Positions 6,954 through 14,669 of a stretch of 20,698 nucleotides of DNA are shown piece by piece. The stretch is from Verrucomicrobiota bacterium. GTDB lineage: Bacteria; Verrucomicrobiota; Verrucomicrobiia; Opitutales; Opitutaceae. A program made the translations under genes and the position numbers. Position 1 is the stretch's first letter, and every line of letters begins with the position of its first letter. The DNA lies in NCBI GenBank assembly GCA_023446735.1, contig JAEXPQ010000036.1, forward strand, positions 1-20,698, read 5' to 3'. The notes below the pieces were generated by a model. That model was not told the origin of the DNA and did not search any database. It worked only from the letters and a program-made list of their open reading frames with translations.

Positions 6954-7712
6954 ATGCGGTTCCAAAAGTTCATCTCCATACTCATCCCGTTTCTGTTCTG
7001 TTCTGCTTGCTCCACTTCAGTTCCCCTCGAAGTAGAGACACCCAAGATCCAACGGACTGCGACCGCCCCACAAGGCAGGTCCGCGATGATTCCCCAGCTG
7101 CGGCAATCCGAATCACCAGATATTGGAAACAGCCCAAGATGGGTGCGTCCGCGATTGGTCGGGTGGGCCTCAGATTCCGGCCACTTCTTGCTCGATGAGT
7201 CGAAACTCGAAGCCCTGTTTCCCAGCTTTCATTGGACAGCAGAGCATCTCGCATACTTGAGTGAACACCTCGACCGAGGTGACAGCCGCGCCGCTATCGT
7301 CGCGTCCTTAAAACCGCTGGTCGTCAGCGCATATAGCGATGAACTCGATGCCGTCATCCTTGTTCAGTTTCCAGATGACCTCGTAGAGCAGTATTCACTT
7401 TCTTTAGGCGATCAGCTTATTGCGTCCTGGGTGTACCCATCGCTTCGCCAGCCACCGCGCGACATCGTGCAAGGGCCGAGTAGGCTGGCCCATCAGTACA
7501 ACAATGGGGCACCGATCATCGCGGATTTCTTCAGCAACTCCGCCAAGGAGATCAAACAGAGAAAGATTTCCGTATCAAATTTCGAGTGGGAGCGTGTAAG
7601 AGCGCTGACGCCTGCCGCCGTCGAACGCGCGGGCGGCCGGTACCGATCGGCCTTCCCCTTGGATACTCGTTTGCCGCCCGAGCTAATTGATGAGTTGCGA
7701 GTCGGGCAATAA
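6954..7712 (+). CDS. Putative lipoprotein of unknown function
   Basis: This 252-residue protein begins MRFQKFISILIPFLFCSACS. That is a basic N-terminus, a hydrophobic core and a Cys after SA, consistent with a lipoprotein signal. The -3 position is Cys rather than the usual Leu, so lipidation is not certain. I do not recognise a domain in the mature part. It has a SPRWVRPRLVGWAS segment, an Asp/Glu-rich stretch (LDAVILVQFPDDLVEQYSLS) and a C-terminal LPPELIDELRVG. Base composition is visibly less GC-rich than the neighbouring transporter and receptor genes, which may reflect transfer. It is a single gene flanked on both sides by repeat blocks. Confidence 0.6.
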   Translation: MRFQKFISILIPFLFCSACSTSVPLEVETPKIQRTATAPQGRSAMIPQLRQSESPDIGNSPRWVRPRLVGWASDSGHFLLDESKLEALFPSFHWTAEHLAYLSEHLDRGDSRAAIVASLKPLVVSAYSDELDAVILVQFPDDLVEQYSLSLGDQLIASWVYPSLRQPPRDIVQGPSRLAHQYNNGAPIIADFFSNSAKEIKQRKISVSNFEWERVRALTPAAVERAGGRYRSAFPLDTRLPPELIDELRVGQ

Positions 7713-7759
7713 AAGCATTCTAGAATGAGGAGCCGAGGCGAACTGGTCGCGACCCGTAA

Positions 7760-8181
7760 CAAGGCGCCCGTTCGATCCCACCGCCGTCCACTACTCGATC
7801 ACGAACGCCGCCATCACCGTGCCGGGCTTCTCCAGTTGAGCGCGATTCCTAGGCAGAAGTGAGGAGTTGGAAGTTAGAATTTTGGAGACGAACCCGAGCT
7901 TTCGGAGGCAAACCGCCCGGCTTCTATCTCCTGTCTTCTAGCTCCAAATTTCTCCTCCGCCCTCGCCGGTCCATTGCTCGATGATGCCCCAAACCAGTAG
8001 CGAGCATCGAATAGCGGGTAGCGAGCAAGGCGAACCGCCAAGCCGTCGTCTGTCCTCTGCCGTCTGTCGTCGGTCATCCTGTCACTTTGCCACCCTGTCA
8101 CCTGTCACTCCGTCGTCGTTCGTCCACGCGCCACTTCCCGCCCTCGACGACGGCCTCCGGTGAACTGACGAGGTTCCTGTA
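7760..8181. repeat. Composite repeat, copy 3: decayed gene tail interrupted by D and by B-C
   Basis: This is the most informative copy. 7761-7848 is the left part of A, which encodes on the minus strand RAQLEKPGTVMAAFVIE and a TAG stop. 7849-7950 is block D, rich in tagaag/ggagttag words. 7952-7985 resumes A (ccgccctcgccggtccattg), encoding IERWTGEGG. 7990-8118 is B then C, including the 55-bp core at 8064-8118. 8126-8181 then resumes the same gene, encoding YRNLVSSPEAVVEGGKWRV, to be compared with YRKYLSTPKAVVEGGKWRV in the protein at 3473-4180. D and B-C therefore lie inside what was once a continuous gene end. Confidence 0.75.
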
Positions 8182-8335
8182 CCCTCAGACCGCTTCAGGT
8201 AGCGAGCCACTGGCGGTCGCAGACACCACGCGTGGGGAGCAGGGTTTGAACTCCCGCTTAGCACGGCCGTTAGGAATGGGTACAATCCGGGATGGCGGCG
8301 CTCCGCTTCTACGCTCGGGCTGGCACTGCACCGCG

Positions 8336-9229
8336 ATGAACAACCTCGCTCTCTATCTCGCCACCGTCCTCATCTGGGGATCCACTTGGATCGCCATCAC
8401 CTTCCAGTTCGGGAAGGTGCCGCCGACGGTGTCGGTGGCCTACCGTTTCGCCCTGGCCAGTTGTCTGCTCTTCGCCTGGTGCGGCCTGCGCCGGCTGCCG
8501 CTGCGTTTCTCGGGCCGCGAACACGGTCTCATGGCGCTGCAGGGGCTGTTGCTCTTCGGGCTGAACTACGTGTGCGTCTATGTGGCCGAGACGCAGATCA
8601 GCTCGGGGCTGGTCGCGGTGGTGTTCTCGCTTATCCTCTTTCTCAACATCCTCGGCACGCGGGTGTTCTTCGCCACGCCGCTGCGCCCCGCGATCGTCGT
8701 CGGCGCCGCACTGGGTGTGGCCGGGGTGGCCCTGGTCTTCCTGCCGGAACTCGGGCATCAGGCCGGTGGCGCGCGCACGCTCACCGGCTTCACGATTGCA
8801 GTCGTGGGCACGCTGTCTGCCTCGCTGGGGCAGTTGCTCTCGGCCCGCAACCAGCGGAGCGGACTGCCCGTCGTGCAACTCAACGCGTTCGGCATGCTCT
8901 ACGGTGCCATACTCGTCGCCCTCTACGCGGCATTGCGCGGCGACGCGTTCGTCTTCGACGGTTCGGCCGCCTACCTGCTCTCGATCGGATATCTGGCGCT
9001 TTTCGGCTCGGTGCTCGCGTTCGGCGCCTACCTCACGCTCATCGGGCGCATCGGAGCCGACCGCGCGGGCTACGCCGGCGCAGCCATTCCCGTGGTGGCT
9101 CTGCTCCTGTCCGGACTCTTCGAAGATTTCCGCTGGCAGGCCGGAACCATCATCGGCATCGCCCTCTGCCTCGCCGGCAACGTGCTGGTGCTGCGGCGAC
9201 CCGGCCGAACCCAAGGGAACACGCCTTAG
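8336..9229 (+). CDS. EamA-family (DMT superfamily) transporter
   Basis: This 297-residue integral membrane protein is of the drug/metabolite transporter superfamily. It has about ten hydrophobic helices arranged as two EamA repeats. The first starts LYLATVLIWGSTWIAITFQF, the characteristic W-G-S-T-W opening of EamA proteins. The second starts around TGFTIAVVGTLSASLGQLLS, and the late helices contain YLALFGSVLAFGAYLTLI and GAAIPVVALLLSGLF. EamA proteins usually export small metabolites or amino acids; the substrate cannot be told from sequence. The frame is open far upstream, but ATG at 8336 is the one that begins with the first helix, and the preceding codons run through repeat DNA. It is monocistronic, with repeat blocks on both sides. 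Confidence 0.9.
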   Translation: MNNLALYLATVLIWGSTWIAITFQFGKVPPTVSVAYRFALASCLLFAWCGLRRLPLRFSGREHGLMALQGLLLFGLNYVCVYVAETQISSGLVAVVFSLILFLNILGTRVFFATPLRPAIVVGAALGVAGVALVFLPELGHQAGGARTLTGFTIAVVGTLSASLGQLLSARNQRSGLPVVQLNAFGMLYGAILVALYAALRGDAFVFDGSAAYLLSIGYLALFGSVLAFGAYLTLIGRIGADRAGYAGAAIPVVALLLSGLFEDFRWQAGTIIGIALCLAGNVLVLRRPGRTQGNTP

Positions 9230-9238
9230 CTTCTGCCA

Positions 9239-9640
9239 AGGCGCCCGTTCGATCCCGCCCCCCCCTACTCGACCACGCGCGCCTCCCGCACCGGGCCGGG
9301 CTTCTCCAGTTGAGCGCGTTCGAGGCGAACGAGGGAAAACGGGAAGACGGTTCCCTCGCCGGTCCAGTGCTCGATGCGGCCAATCCCGTAGCGAGAATCG
9401 AGGAGCGGGTAGTGAGTAGGCCGAACCGCCAGCCCGCCGTCCGTCTTCCTTCCCTTCGTTCGCTTCTGTCCTCCGCCCTCCGTCGTCCGTCATCCGTCCT
9501 CTGCCGTCTGTCGTCCGCCCTCCGCCATCTGTCGTCGGTGATCGGTCCTCCTGTCACTTTGCCACCCTGTCACCTGTCACTCCGTCGTCGGCCGTCCGTC
9601 TTCCGTCCTCCGCCCTCCGCTCGCCGTCCTCCGCCCGCCC
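9239..9640. repeat. Composite repeat, copy 4 (A + B + C)
   Basis: The block begins 10 bases after the EamA stop codon. A spans 9239-9383, with left edge aggcgcccgttcgatcccg; on the minus strand it is open through IERWTGEGTVFPFSLVRL to a TAG stop. B spans about 9388-9436 (cgtagcgagaatcgaggagc and following). C spans about 9437-9640 and carries the 55-bp core in diverged form around 9528-9588. No D insertion is present. No gene is seen. Confidence 0.7.
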
Positions 9641-9693
9641 CCGCCAGAAACACCCGATTTGCCGGCGGTCGTGCCTCCGCTACCGTCGCCGCC

Positions 9694-9849
9694 ATGAGCA
9701 CCGCCGCCGAGATTGAAGCCGCCATCGCGAAACTCCGTGCGAGCCAGCAGTGGGAAAGCGAGAAGGCGCTGGAGGAAAGCCTGCTCAGCGAGGAGACCCC
9801 GGCCGTCCTGGCAGCCCTTGCCCCTCTGTCGGCCCTCTCCGCCAAATAG
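9694..9849 (+). CDS. Possible 51-residue small protein upstream of the TonB receptor
   Basis: An ATG at 9694 opens a 51-codon frame beginning MSTAAEIEAAIAKLRASQQW and ending LAPLSALSAK, with stop at 9847-9849. The N-terminal half is a plausible amphipathic helix (AEIEAAIAKL, ESEKALEESLL). It ends 8 bases before the GTG start of the receptor, which would fit translational coupling. There is no Shine-Dalgarno and no family I recognise. High GC makes chance open frames common, so the call is weak. Confidence 0.35.
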   Translation: MSTAAEIEAAIAKLRASQQWESEKALEESLLSEETPAVLAALAPLSALSAK

Positions 9850-9857
9850 CCCAAGTT

Positions 9858-11933
9858 GTGCACCCTCTCCGGTCACTCGGGCTGCCGCTACTCGCGGCCG
9901 CCCTCACCGCGACCCACGCCGCGTCCGCCCCTGAATCGGCCGGCCCTGACGCCGCCCCGGTTGAGCTCCCGGTATTCATCGTCACCGCCACGCGGACACC
10001 GCTTCCGGCCGCTCGCGCGCCGTTCGCCACCGACGCCTTTGCCGCCGCCGCCATCGCGGAAACGCCCGCCCTCACCCTCGACGACGCCCTGCGCGGTTCC
10101 GCCGCGTTCTCCCTCTTCCGCCGCACCAGCAGCCTCACCGCCCACCCCACGGCGCAAGGAGTATCACTCCGCGGCCTCGGTCCGAGCGGTGGGAGCCGCT
10201 CGCTGGTGCTCCTCGACGGCGTGCCGCTCAACGACCCTTTCGGAGGCTGGATCGCGTGGTCGAAGATCCCACGCCTTTCGCTCGCCGGGGCCGAAATCGT
10301 GCGCGGCGGAGGTTCGGCCGTATGGGGCAATGCTGCACTGGGCGGAGTCGTCCAGCTCCTGACCGAGGCGCCAACTGAAAGCGCGAACACCGTCGCGGCC
10401 GAGATCGCCGATCATTCCACCCACCGTCTCGAAGCGACGGCGACCACAGACCTAGGCCGCGACTCCGCCCTGCGGGTGGCCGGTCGCTTGTTTACGACCG
10501 ACGGCTACTATCAGTTTCCCCCCGGCCAACGCGGCCCGGTGGACCGCTCGCTCCAATCCCGCCACCGCCTGCTCGCCGCCGATTTCGACCACCGGTGGGC
10601 CTCCGGCTGGCGGATCGAAACCGGCGCCCGCCTCTTCGCCGAGTCGCGGGGCAATGGCTCCGCTTTGCAACGCAACTCCTCACGCGAGTCCGCCGCCCGC
10701 CTTCGCCTCGCCGGCCCGCTGGGCGAGCAACTCTCGCTCGACCTTCTCGCGTACGCCCAACGTCAGCATTTCTCCAGCACGTTCACTTCGATCGACGCCG
10801 CGCGGGCGGTGGAAACGCCAGCCCTCGACCAGTTCGACGTGCCGGCCTCCGCTCTCGGTGGCGCCTTGGTCGCCACTTTCCGCCACACCGGCGACGCCGT
10901 CACTTCCGCCGGCACGGATCTGCGCTGGGTCTCGGGCGAAACGCGCGAGGACTTCCTCTTCAGCGCCGGCACCTTCCAGCGCCGTCGCTTCGCGGGAGGC
11001 GAACAGTGGGTCGCCGGCGCCTTCCTCGCCCACTCGCAGCCGATTGGTCCAACTCTGGATGCCTTCCTCTCGCTCCGCGCCGACCAGTGGAGCAACGGCG
11101 CCGGCCATCGCAACGAACAGTCCAAGACCTCTGGTGCCACGCTCCGCGAGGACCGCTATCCCGACCGGCACGGCACCCAATTCAGCCCCTCCGCCGGTCT
11201 GGTTTGGCGCGCCAGCGATTCGCTTCGCCTCCGCGCCGCCGCCTATCGCGGCTTTCGGATTCCGACATTGAACGAATACTACCGCCCGTTCCGCGTGGGA
11301 TCCGTTGCCACCGAGGCCAACCCGGAGTTGGGCGTCGAGACCGCCACCACCGCCGACCTCGGCGTCGACTTCACCCGCCCCGGCTGGCAACTGTCCGCGG
11401 GCGTATTCGGAACGGTGCTCAGCAACGCGGTCGCCAACGTCACCCTCTCGTCCACACCGGCATCGACGCAACGCCAGCGCCTCAACCTGGACCGTGTCCG
11501 CTCCCGCGGCCTTGAGGCGCGGCTCGCCTGGGAACCGACCCGCGCCCTGAAGCTCACCCTCGACTACCTGCTCTTGGACGGCACGGTGCGTCGCGCCTCC
11601 GTCGCCCCGTTGCTGGTCGGGAAACGTCTCGCGCAAGTGCCCCGGCACAACGCCTCCCTTCGAGCGGATTGGCGCTGGAATGCGTCATGGAGCTTCCATG
11701 CCACCGCGCGCGCCGCCTCGGCCCAGTTCGATGACGACGAGAACCGACTGCGCCTGGCGCCGTTCCTCTCCGCGGACCTGGCGCTAGTCTGGACGCTCCA
11801 GCCCGGCCGCCGAGTCACCTTCGCCCTCGAGAATCTCGCCTCGGCCCGCATTGAGACCGCGCGCACTGCGGACGGCCTGGTCGCCCTCGGCCCGCCGTGT
11901 CGGATCCGCTTGGGCATCGCCCAGAGCTGGTGA
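9858..11933 (+). CDS. TonB-dependent outer-membrane receptor (BtuB/CirA-like)
   Basis: This 691-residue outer-membrane receptor uses energy from TonB to import a ligand. A GTG at 9858 starts a signal peptide VHPLRSLGLPLLAAALTATH with cleavage near ASA; codons further upstream lie in another frame's small gene and are rejected. A TonB-box-like stretch VELPVFIVTATR (35-46) is followed by the plug domain with GVSLRGLGPSGGSRSLVLLD, GVPLNDPFGGW and IVRGGGSAVWGNAALGGVV. The rest is a beta-barrel with many alternating strands and an aromatic C-terminus (RLGIAQSW). The plug wording resembles vitamin B12 or siderophore receptors. The substrate is unknown; no cobalamin riboswitch or Fur box is seen upstream, where only repeat DNA lies. 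No TonB, ExbB or ABC transporter genes are nearby. Confidence 0.9.
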   Translation: MHPLRSLGLPLLAAALTATHAASAPESAGPDAAPVELPVFIVTATRTPLPAARAPFATDAFAAAAIAETPALTLDDALRGSAAFSLFRRTSSLTAHPTAQGVSLRGLGPSGGSRSLVLLDGVPLNDPFGGWIAWSKIPRLSLAGAEIVRGGGSAVWGNAALGGVVQLLTEAPTESANTVAAEIADHSTHRLEATATTDLGRDSALRVAGRLFTTDGYYQFPPGQRGPVDRSLQSRHRLLAADFDHRWASGWRIETGARLFAESRGNGSALQRNSSRESAARLRLAGPLGEQLSLDLLAYAQRQHFSSTFTSIDAARAVETPALDQFDVPASALGGALVATFRHTGDAVTSAGTDLRWVSGETREDFLFSAGTFQRRRFAGGEQWVAGAFLAHSQPIGPTLDAFLSLRADQWSNGAGHRNEQSKTSGATLREDRYPDRHGTQFSPSAGLVWRASDSLRLRAAAYRGFRIPTLNEYYRPFRVGSVATEANPELGVETATTADLGVDFTRPGWQLSAGVFGTVLSNAVANVTLSSTPASTQRQRLNLDRVRSRGLEARLAWEPTRALKLTLDYLLLDGTVRRASVAPLLVGKRLAQVPRHNASLRADWRWNASWSFHATARAASAQFDDDENRLRLAPFLSADLALVWTLQPGRRVTFALENLASARIETARTADGLVALGPPCRIRLGIAQSW

Positions 11934-11962
11934 GCCCGCTCGTCCAGCCAGCCGCCTCCGGC

Positions 11963-12475
11963 GCCCGACTCCTAGCTCCCAACTTCTCCTCCGCCATCCG
12001 TCGTCCGTCCTCCCCGCCTCCGCGCGAAGGGCGAGAACGGGTTTTACCGTTTACCTCGCGACTCAAGTCGCACGCGAACCGCCCCCTACTCAACCTCGAA
12101 CGCACCCATCACCGCGCCGGCAGTTCAGACAGGAGATAGGAGCTTGAATTTGGAAGTTAGGAGAAGGACTCGCGCAGTCGGACCCGAGCCCCAGATGCGC
12201 AGCTCTAGCTGTCCGGCTTCTAACTCCTAGACTCTAGCTCCAAACTTCTCCTCCGCCCTCGCCGGCCCAGCGCTCGATGCGTCCACGCCAGGAGCGAGCA
12301 TCGAGTAGCGGGTAGTGAGTAGGCCGAACCGACAGCCCGCCGTCCGTCTTCCTTCCCTTCGTTCGCTTCTGTCCTCCGCCCTCCTTCGTCCGTCATCCGT
12401 CCTCTGCCGTCTGTCGTCGGTCATCCTGTCACCTTGCCACTCTGGCACCTGTCACTCCGTCGTCGTTCGTCCATC
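11963..12475. repeat. Composite repeat, copy 5 (E + A split by D + B + C)
   Basis: 11966-11990 resembles the right end of block D (gactcctagctcccaacttc). 12040-12056 is the E element, and 12058-12071 is a hairpin (gcgact, ca, agtcgc). A starts at 12081 (gccccctactcaacctcgaa) and breaks near 12120. D fills 12121-12250 with words such as ggagataggagcttgaat and, at its right end, tctagctccaaacttctcc. A resumes at 12251-12283 (ccgccctcgccggcccagcg). B is 12290-12338 and C about 12339-12475, with the 55-bp core at 12411-12465, which differs from 8064-8118 at 3 of 55 positions. No gene is seen. Confidence 0.7.
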
Positions 12476-12522
12476 CGAACACCGCATCTGGCCCGACCGG
12501 ACACCTCGAGATTGACAGGATT

Positions 12523-12557
12523 TCCATTATCCTGGATGGTGCGTCCACGATAATGGA
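12523..12557. promoter_or_regulatory. Inverted repeat, likely operator of the XRE-cupin operon
   Basis: The arms are tccattatcctgga (12523-12536) and tccacgataatgga (12544-12557), separated by 7 bases. The right arm equals the reverse complement of the left at 13 of 14 positions. The start codon of the regulator (12553-12555) lies inside the right arm. A TTGACA sequence at 12512-12517 is a possible -35 box, although no good -10 sits at the standard distance. Position and symmetry suggest autoregulation by the XRE protein. This is inference. Confidence 0.6.
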
Positions 12558-13152
12558 CAGCCACTCTCTCAACAAACGCATCGCCGCCCGTGTGCGCGAA
12601 CTGCGCAACGCACAAAACCTGTCGCTGGAGAAACTGGCGAAGACCACGGGGGTTAGCCGTTCGATGATCTCCTTGATCGAGCGAGCCGAATGCAGCCCGA
12701 CAGCGGTGGTCCTGGAAAAGCTGTCCGTCGGCTTGGGCGTGGTTCTGGCCTCCTTCTTCGACGCTCCAAAGCAGGAGCAGGCGTCCCGCGCTCCCCTTGC
12801 ACGGGCGAAAGATCAGCCGCTATGGCGCGATCCGGAATCCGGTTATGTCCGGCGCAACGTCTCTCCGGCGGGCCCGCCCCGGGCGGGGCAGATTGTCGAG
12901 GTCGAGTTCCCCGCGGGCGTACGGGTCGTTTTCGACAGCAGCACACGTGGCACGGTGATCCACCAGCAGATCTGGGTGCTCGAGGGTTCGATGGAGATCG
13001 GCGTCGGCGACGAGCGCCACCGGCTGGGGCCCGGCGACTGCCTCCTGATGCAGCACAACAAACCTATCCTCTTCTACAACCCGACCCGCAAAGCCGCCCG
13101 TTATGCGGTGGTCACGGTGCCGGAGATCGAATCCAAACGCCCAGCACGATGA
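12553..13152 (+). CDS. XRE-family transcriptional regulator with C-terminal cupin domain
   Basis: This 199-residue DNA-binding regulator has an HTH_3/XRE helix-turn-helix at residues about 8-65 (ARVRELRNAQNLSLEKLAKT, GVSRSMISLIERAECSPT). After a linker, a cupin_2 domain occupies about 105-190 (VEVEFPAGVRVVFD, QIWVLEGSMEIGVGDERHRL, GPGDCLLMQHNKPILFYNPT). XRE-cupin proteins usually sense a small molecule or metal through the cupin barrel and regulate adjacent metabolic genes. It is the first gene of a three-gene operon; its stop overlaps the next start by ATGA. The inverted repeat covering its own start codon suggests autoregulation. The metal-binding His pattern of classical cupins is poorly preserved (H-Q-Q at the first motif), so the ligand is open. 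Confidence 0.9.
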   Translation: MDSHSLNKRIAARVRELRNAQNLSLEKLAKTTGVSRSMISLIERAECSPTAVVLEKLSVGLGVVLASFFDAPKQEQASRAPLARAKDQPLWRDPESGYVRRNVSPAGPPRAGQIVEVEFPAGVRVVFDSSTRGTVIHQQIWVLEGSMEIGVGDERHRLGPGDCLLMQHNKPILFYNPTRKAARYAVVTVPEIESKRPAR

Positions 13153-13622
13153 ACTCCCCGACCATGGAACTACGCCGAGGCGGCCTCGACCGTCCGGAAG
13201 TGATCGATCTCCTCGGTGAGCACCTGCGGGCGCTCACCGCCATCACGCCACCAGAGAGCATGCACGCCCTGAATCTCGACGGGCTGCGGCATCCCGCGGT
13301 CACGTTCTGGAGCCTGTGGGCCGGGACCGAAGTGTTGGGATGCGGCGCCCTGAAGGAGCTCACTCCCCGGCATGGCGAGATCAAGTCGATGCGGACCGCC
13401 AAGGCGCACCTGCGCAAAGGAGTCGGACGCGCGGTCATGCAAGGGATCATCGCCGAGGCGGAGCGGCGAGGCTACCGCCGGCTCAGCCTGGAGACGGGCG
13501 GCACGGAGTATTTCCGCCCGGCGCACCGGTTGTACGAATCCTTCGGATTCACGTTGTGCGGTCCCTTCGGCGAATACCGGGACGACCCGAACAGCGTGTT
13601 CATGACCAAGGAGCTCGGATGA
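13149..13622 (+). CDS. GNAT N-acetyltransferase, YsnE-like
   Basis: This 157-residue GNAT enzyme uses acetyl-CoA to acetylate a small substrate. The order GCGALKELTPRHGEIKSMRT, then LRKGVGRAVMQ (the acetyl-CoA pyrophosphate-binding R/Q-x-x-G-x-G/A motif) and LSLETG, with a terminal DPNSVFMTKEL, closely follows the Bacillus YsnE family as I recall it. The N-terminal SPTMELRRGGLDRPEVIDLL and TPPESMHALNLDGLRHP also fit. The first ATG (13149) overlaps the regulator's stop codon; an in-frame ATG at 13164 is an alternative start. The stop overlaps the next gene's start by ATGA. The context suggests its expression is set by the XRE-cupin regulator. The substrate is unknown. Confidence 0.88.
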   Translation: MNSPTMELRRGGLDRPEVIDLLGEHLRALTAITPPESMHALNLDGLRHPAVTFWSLWAGTEVLGCGALKELTPRHGEIKSMRTAKAHLRKGVGRAVMQGIIAEAERRGYRRLSLETGGTEYFRPAHRLYESFGFTLCGPFGEYRDDPNSVFMTKELG

Positions 13623-14077
13623 GCTCCGCGATATCGATCCGGCCGGCCACACCCGGGGACCTCGACCAGTTGCTGGCGCTCTTCCGTCAGCTATGGCCAA
13701 CGAAGACAATCGTCCCGGCGCGGCTGCGCACCGTCTTCGAGCGTGTGCTCGCCACGCCTTACAAGCGCTACTTCTGCGCGATGGCCGGAGAGCAGGTCGT
13801 CGGCCTCGGCTCGGTGTCGTTCAAGGACAACCTCTGGCAGGAAGGCGAGATCGCCTACGTTGAGGAGCTGGTTGTCGACGAGAACCAACGAGGCCAGGGC
13901 ATCGGCTCGCTGCTGCTCAACCACCTCGTCGCACAGGCGGAGGCGCGCGGTTGTATTCGGATAGAACTGGATACCGCGTTCCACCGCGAGTCGGCCCACC
14001 GGTTCTATGAGCGGCACAGCATGCAGAAACGCGCCTTCCTGTTCTCGCGGGTGCTGGCGGAAAACGGGCCAGCATAA
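13619..14077 (+). CDS. GNAT N-acetyltransferase (second of tandem pair)
   Basis: This 152-residue GNAT enzyme is not a close copy of its neighbour. It begins with the typical SIRPATPGDLDQLLALFRQL, has a central strand EIAYVEELVVDENQRGQGIG with the acetyl-CoA motif Q-R-G-Q-G-I-G at the end, and the C-terminal LDTAFHRESAHRFYERHSM. The last resembles the C-terminal part of many amino-acid or aminoglycoside-type GNATs. Its ATG overlaps the upstream stop by 4 bases, so it is the third gene of the XRE-GNAT-GNAT operon. No terminator is evident after its stop at 14075-14077. Substrate unknown. Confidence 0.88.
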   Translation: MSSAISIRPATPGDLDQLLALFRQLWPTKTIVPARLRTVFERVLATPYKRYFCAMAGEQVVGLGSVSFKDNLWQEGEIAYVEELVVDENQRGQGIGSLLLNHLVAQAEARGCIRIELDTAFHRESAHRFYERHSMQKRAFLFSRVLAENGPA

Positions 14078-14265
14078 CCTCACAGCCCGTCACGTGGCCA
14101 TCGCTTGGAGGCGCGATCCGTCATTGCCAACACCGCTCGAATTGAGTCGCCGAACTGTTCAGAGGGATCCCAATGGGGCAACCCGCACAGCCACGAACGG
14201 CGCAAGCAAGGCTCGTGAAGCGCCGCGGGGCCGGACTGTAGAGGGCATCTCTCCGCTTCAGCCAA

Positions 14266-14355
14266 GGACCCGCTCGACCACGAACACCTCCATCACAGAA
14301 CTAGGCGGACCAGTAGGGAGAGTCGAGTAGCGGATACCGATGATGACGAACCGCG
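14266..14355. repeat. Short A fragment joined to B
   Basis: 14272-14298 (cgctcgaccacgaacacctc and following) matches the left part of A, which here breaks after tccatcac. A B-like block follows at 14311-14355 (cagtagggagagtcgagtag, ending gacgaaccgcgagc). The original stop codon is lost, so on the minus strand the tail reads VMEVFVVERVLG without a stop. Confidence 0.55.
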
Positions 14356-14669
14356 AGCGTCCGGAGGCACGGCCTCGGTGTTGGATCTCTCGGCCCTCGC
14401 AGGCGATGTTTCCCGTTCGGGTATGGATGTTTCGGTCCCGGTCGCGCCTCGTTTCAAGGCCACAACGTATTCCCCGATCGGCGAGCCGGTTGCCTTGTGC
14501 TTGAACGTGAGTATCTGGTCCCGCGCTCAATCTCGATCGGCCTTCAGAGTGCAGCGGCGCAACCGCTCGAAGCCTTTTAGTTCCGGGCGAAGGAAGACCA
14601 GACGGCGAAGAGCGTTCCGGGGCGTCGGCCCTTCGCGATTGAACGGCGTGTTCCCAACGAAAGCTACCT
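14356..14669. other. Gene-free gap, nothing recognised
   Basis: These 314 bases between the A-B fragment and the NTF2-like gene contain open frames on both strands, but none has a recognisable domain, a good start or a natural composition. I see no hairpin with a T run, no repeat block and no promoter I can support. Confidence 0.4.

Noticed and set aside
8309..9493. 394-codon frame antisense to the EamA transporter
   Set aside because: It spans both the transporter and repeat block A, and its composition is non-protein-like.
9640..9857. Cobalamin riboswitch upstream of the TonB receptor
   Set aside because: I looked for the conserved B12-box words and saw none; the region is the C block end and a small frame.
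10680..11648. 322-codon frame antisense to the TonB receptor
   Set aside because: The receptor frame has clear plug and barrel motifs; the antisense frame has none.
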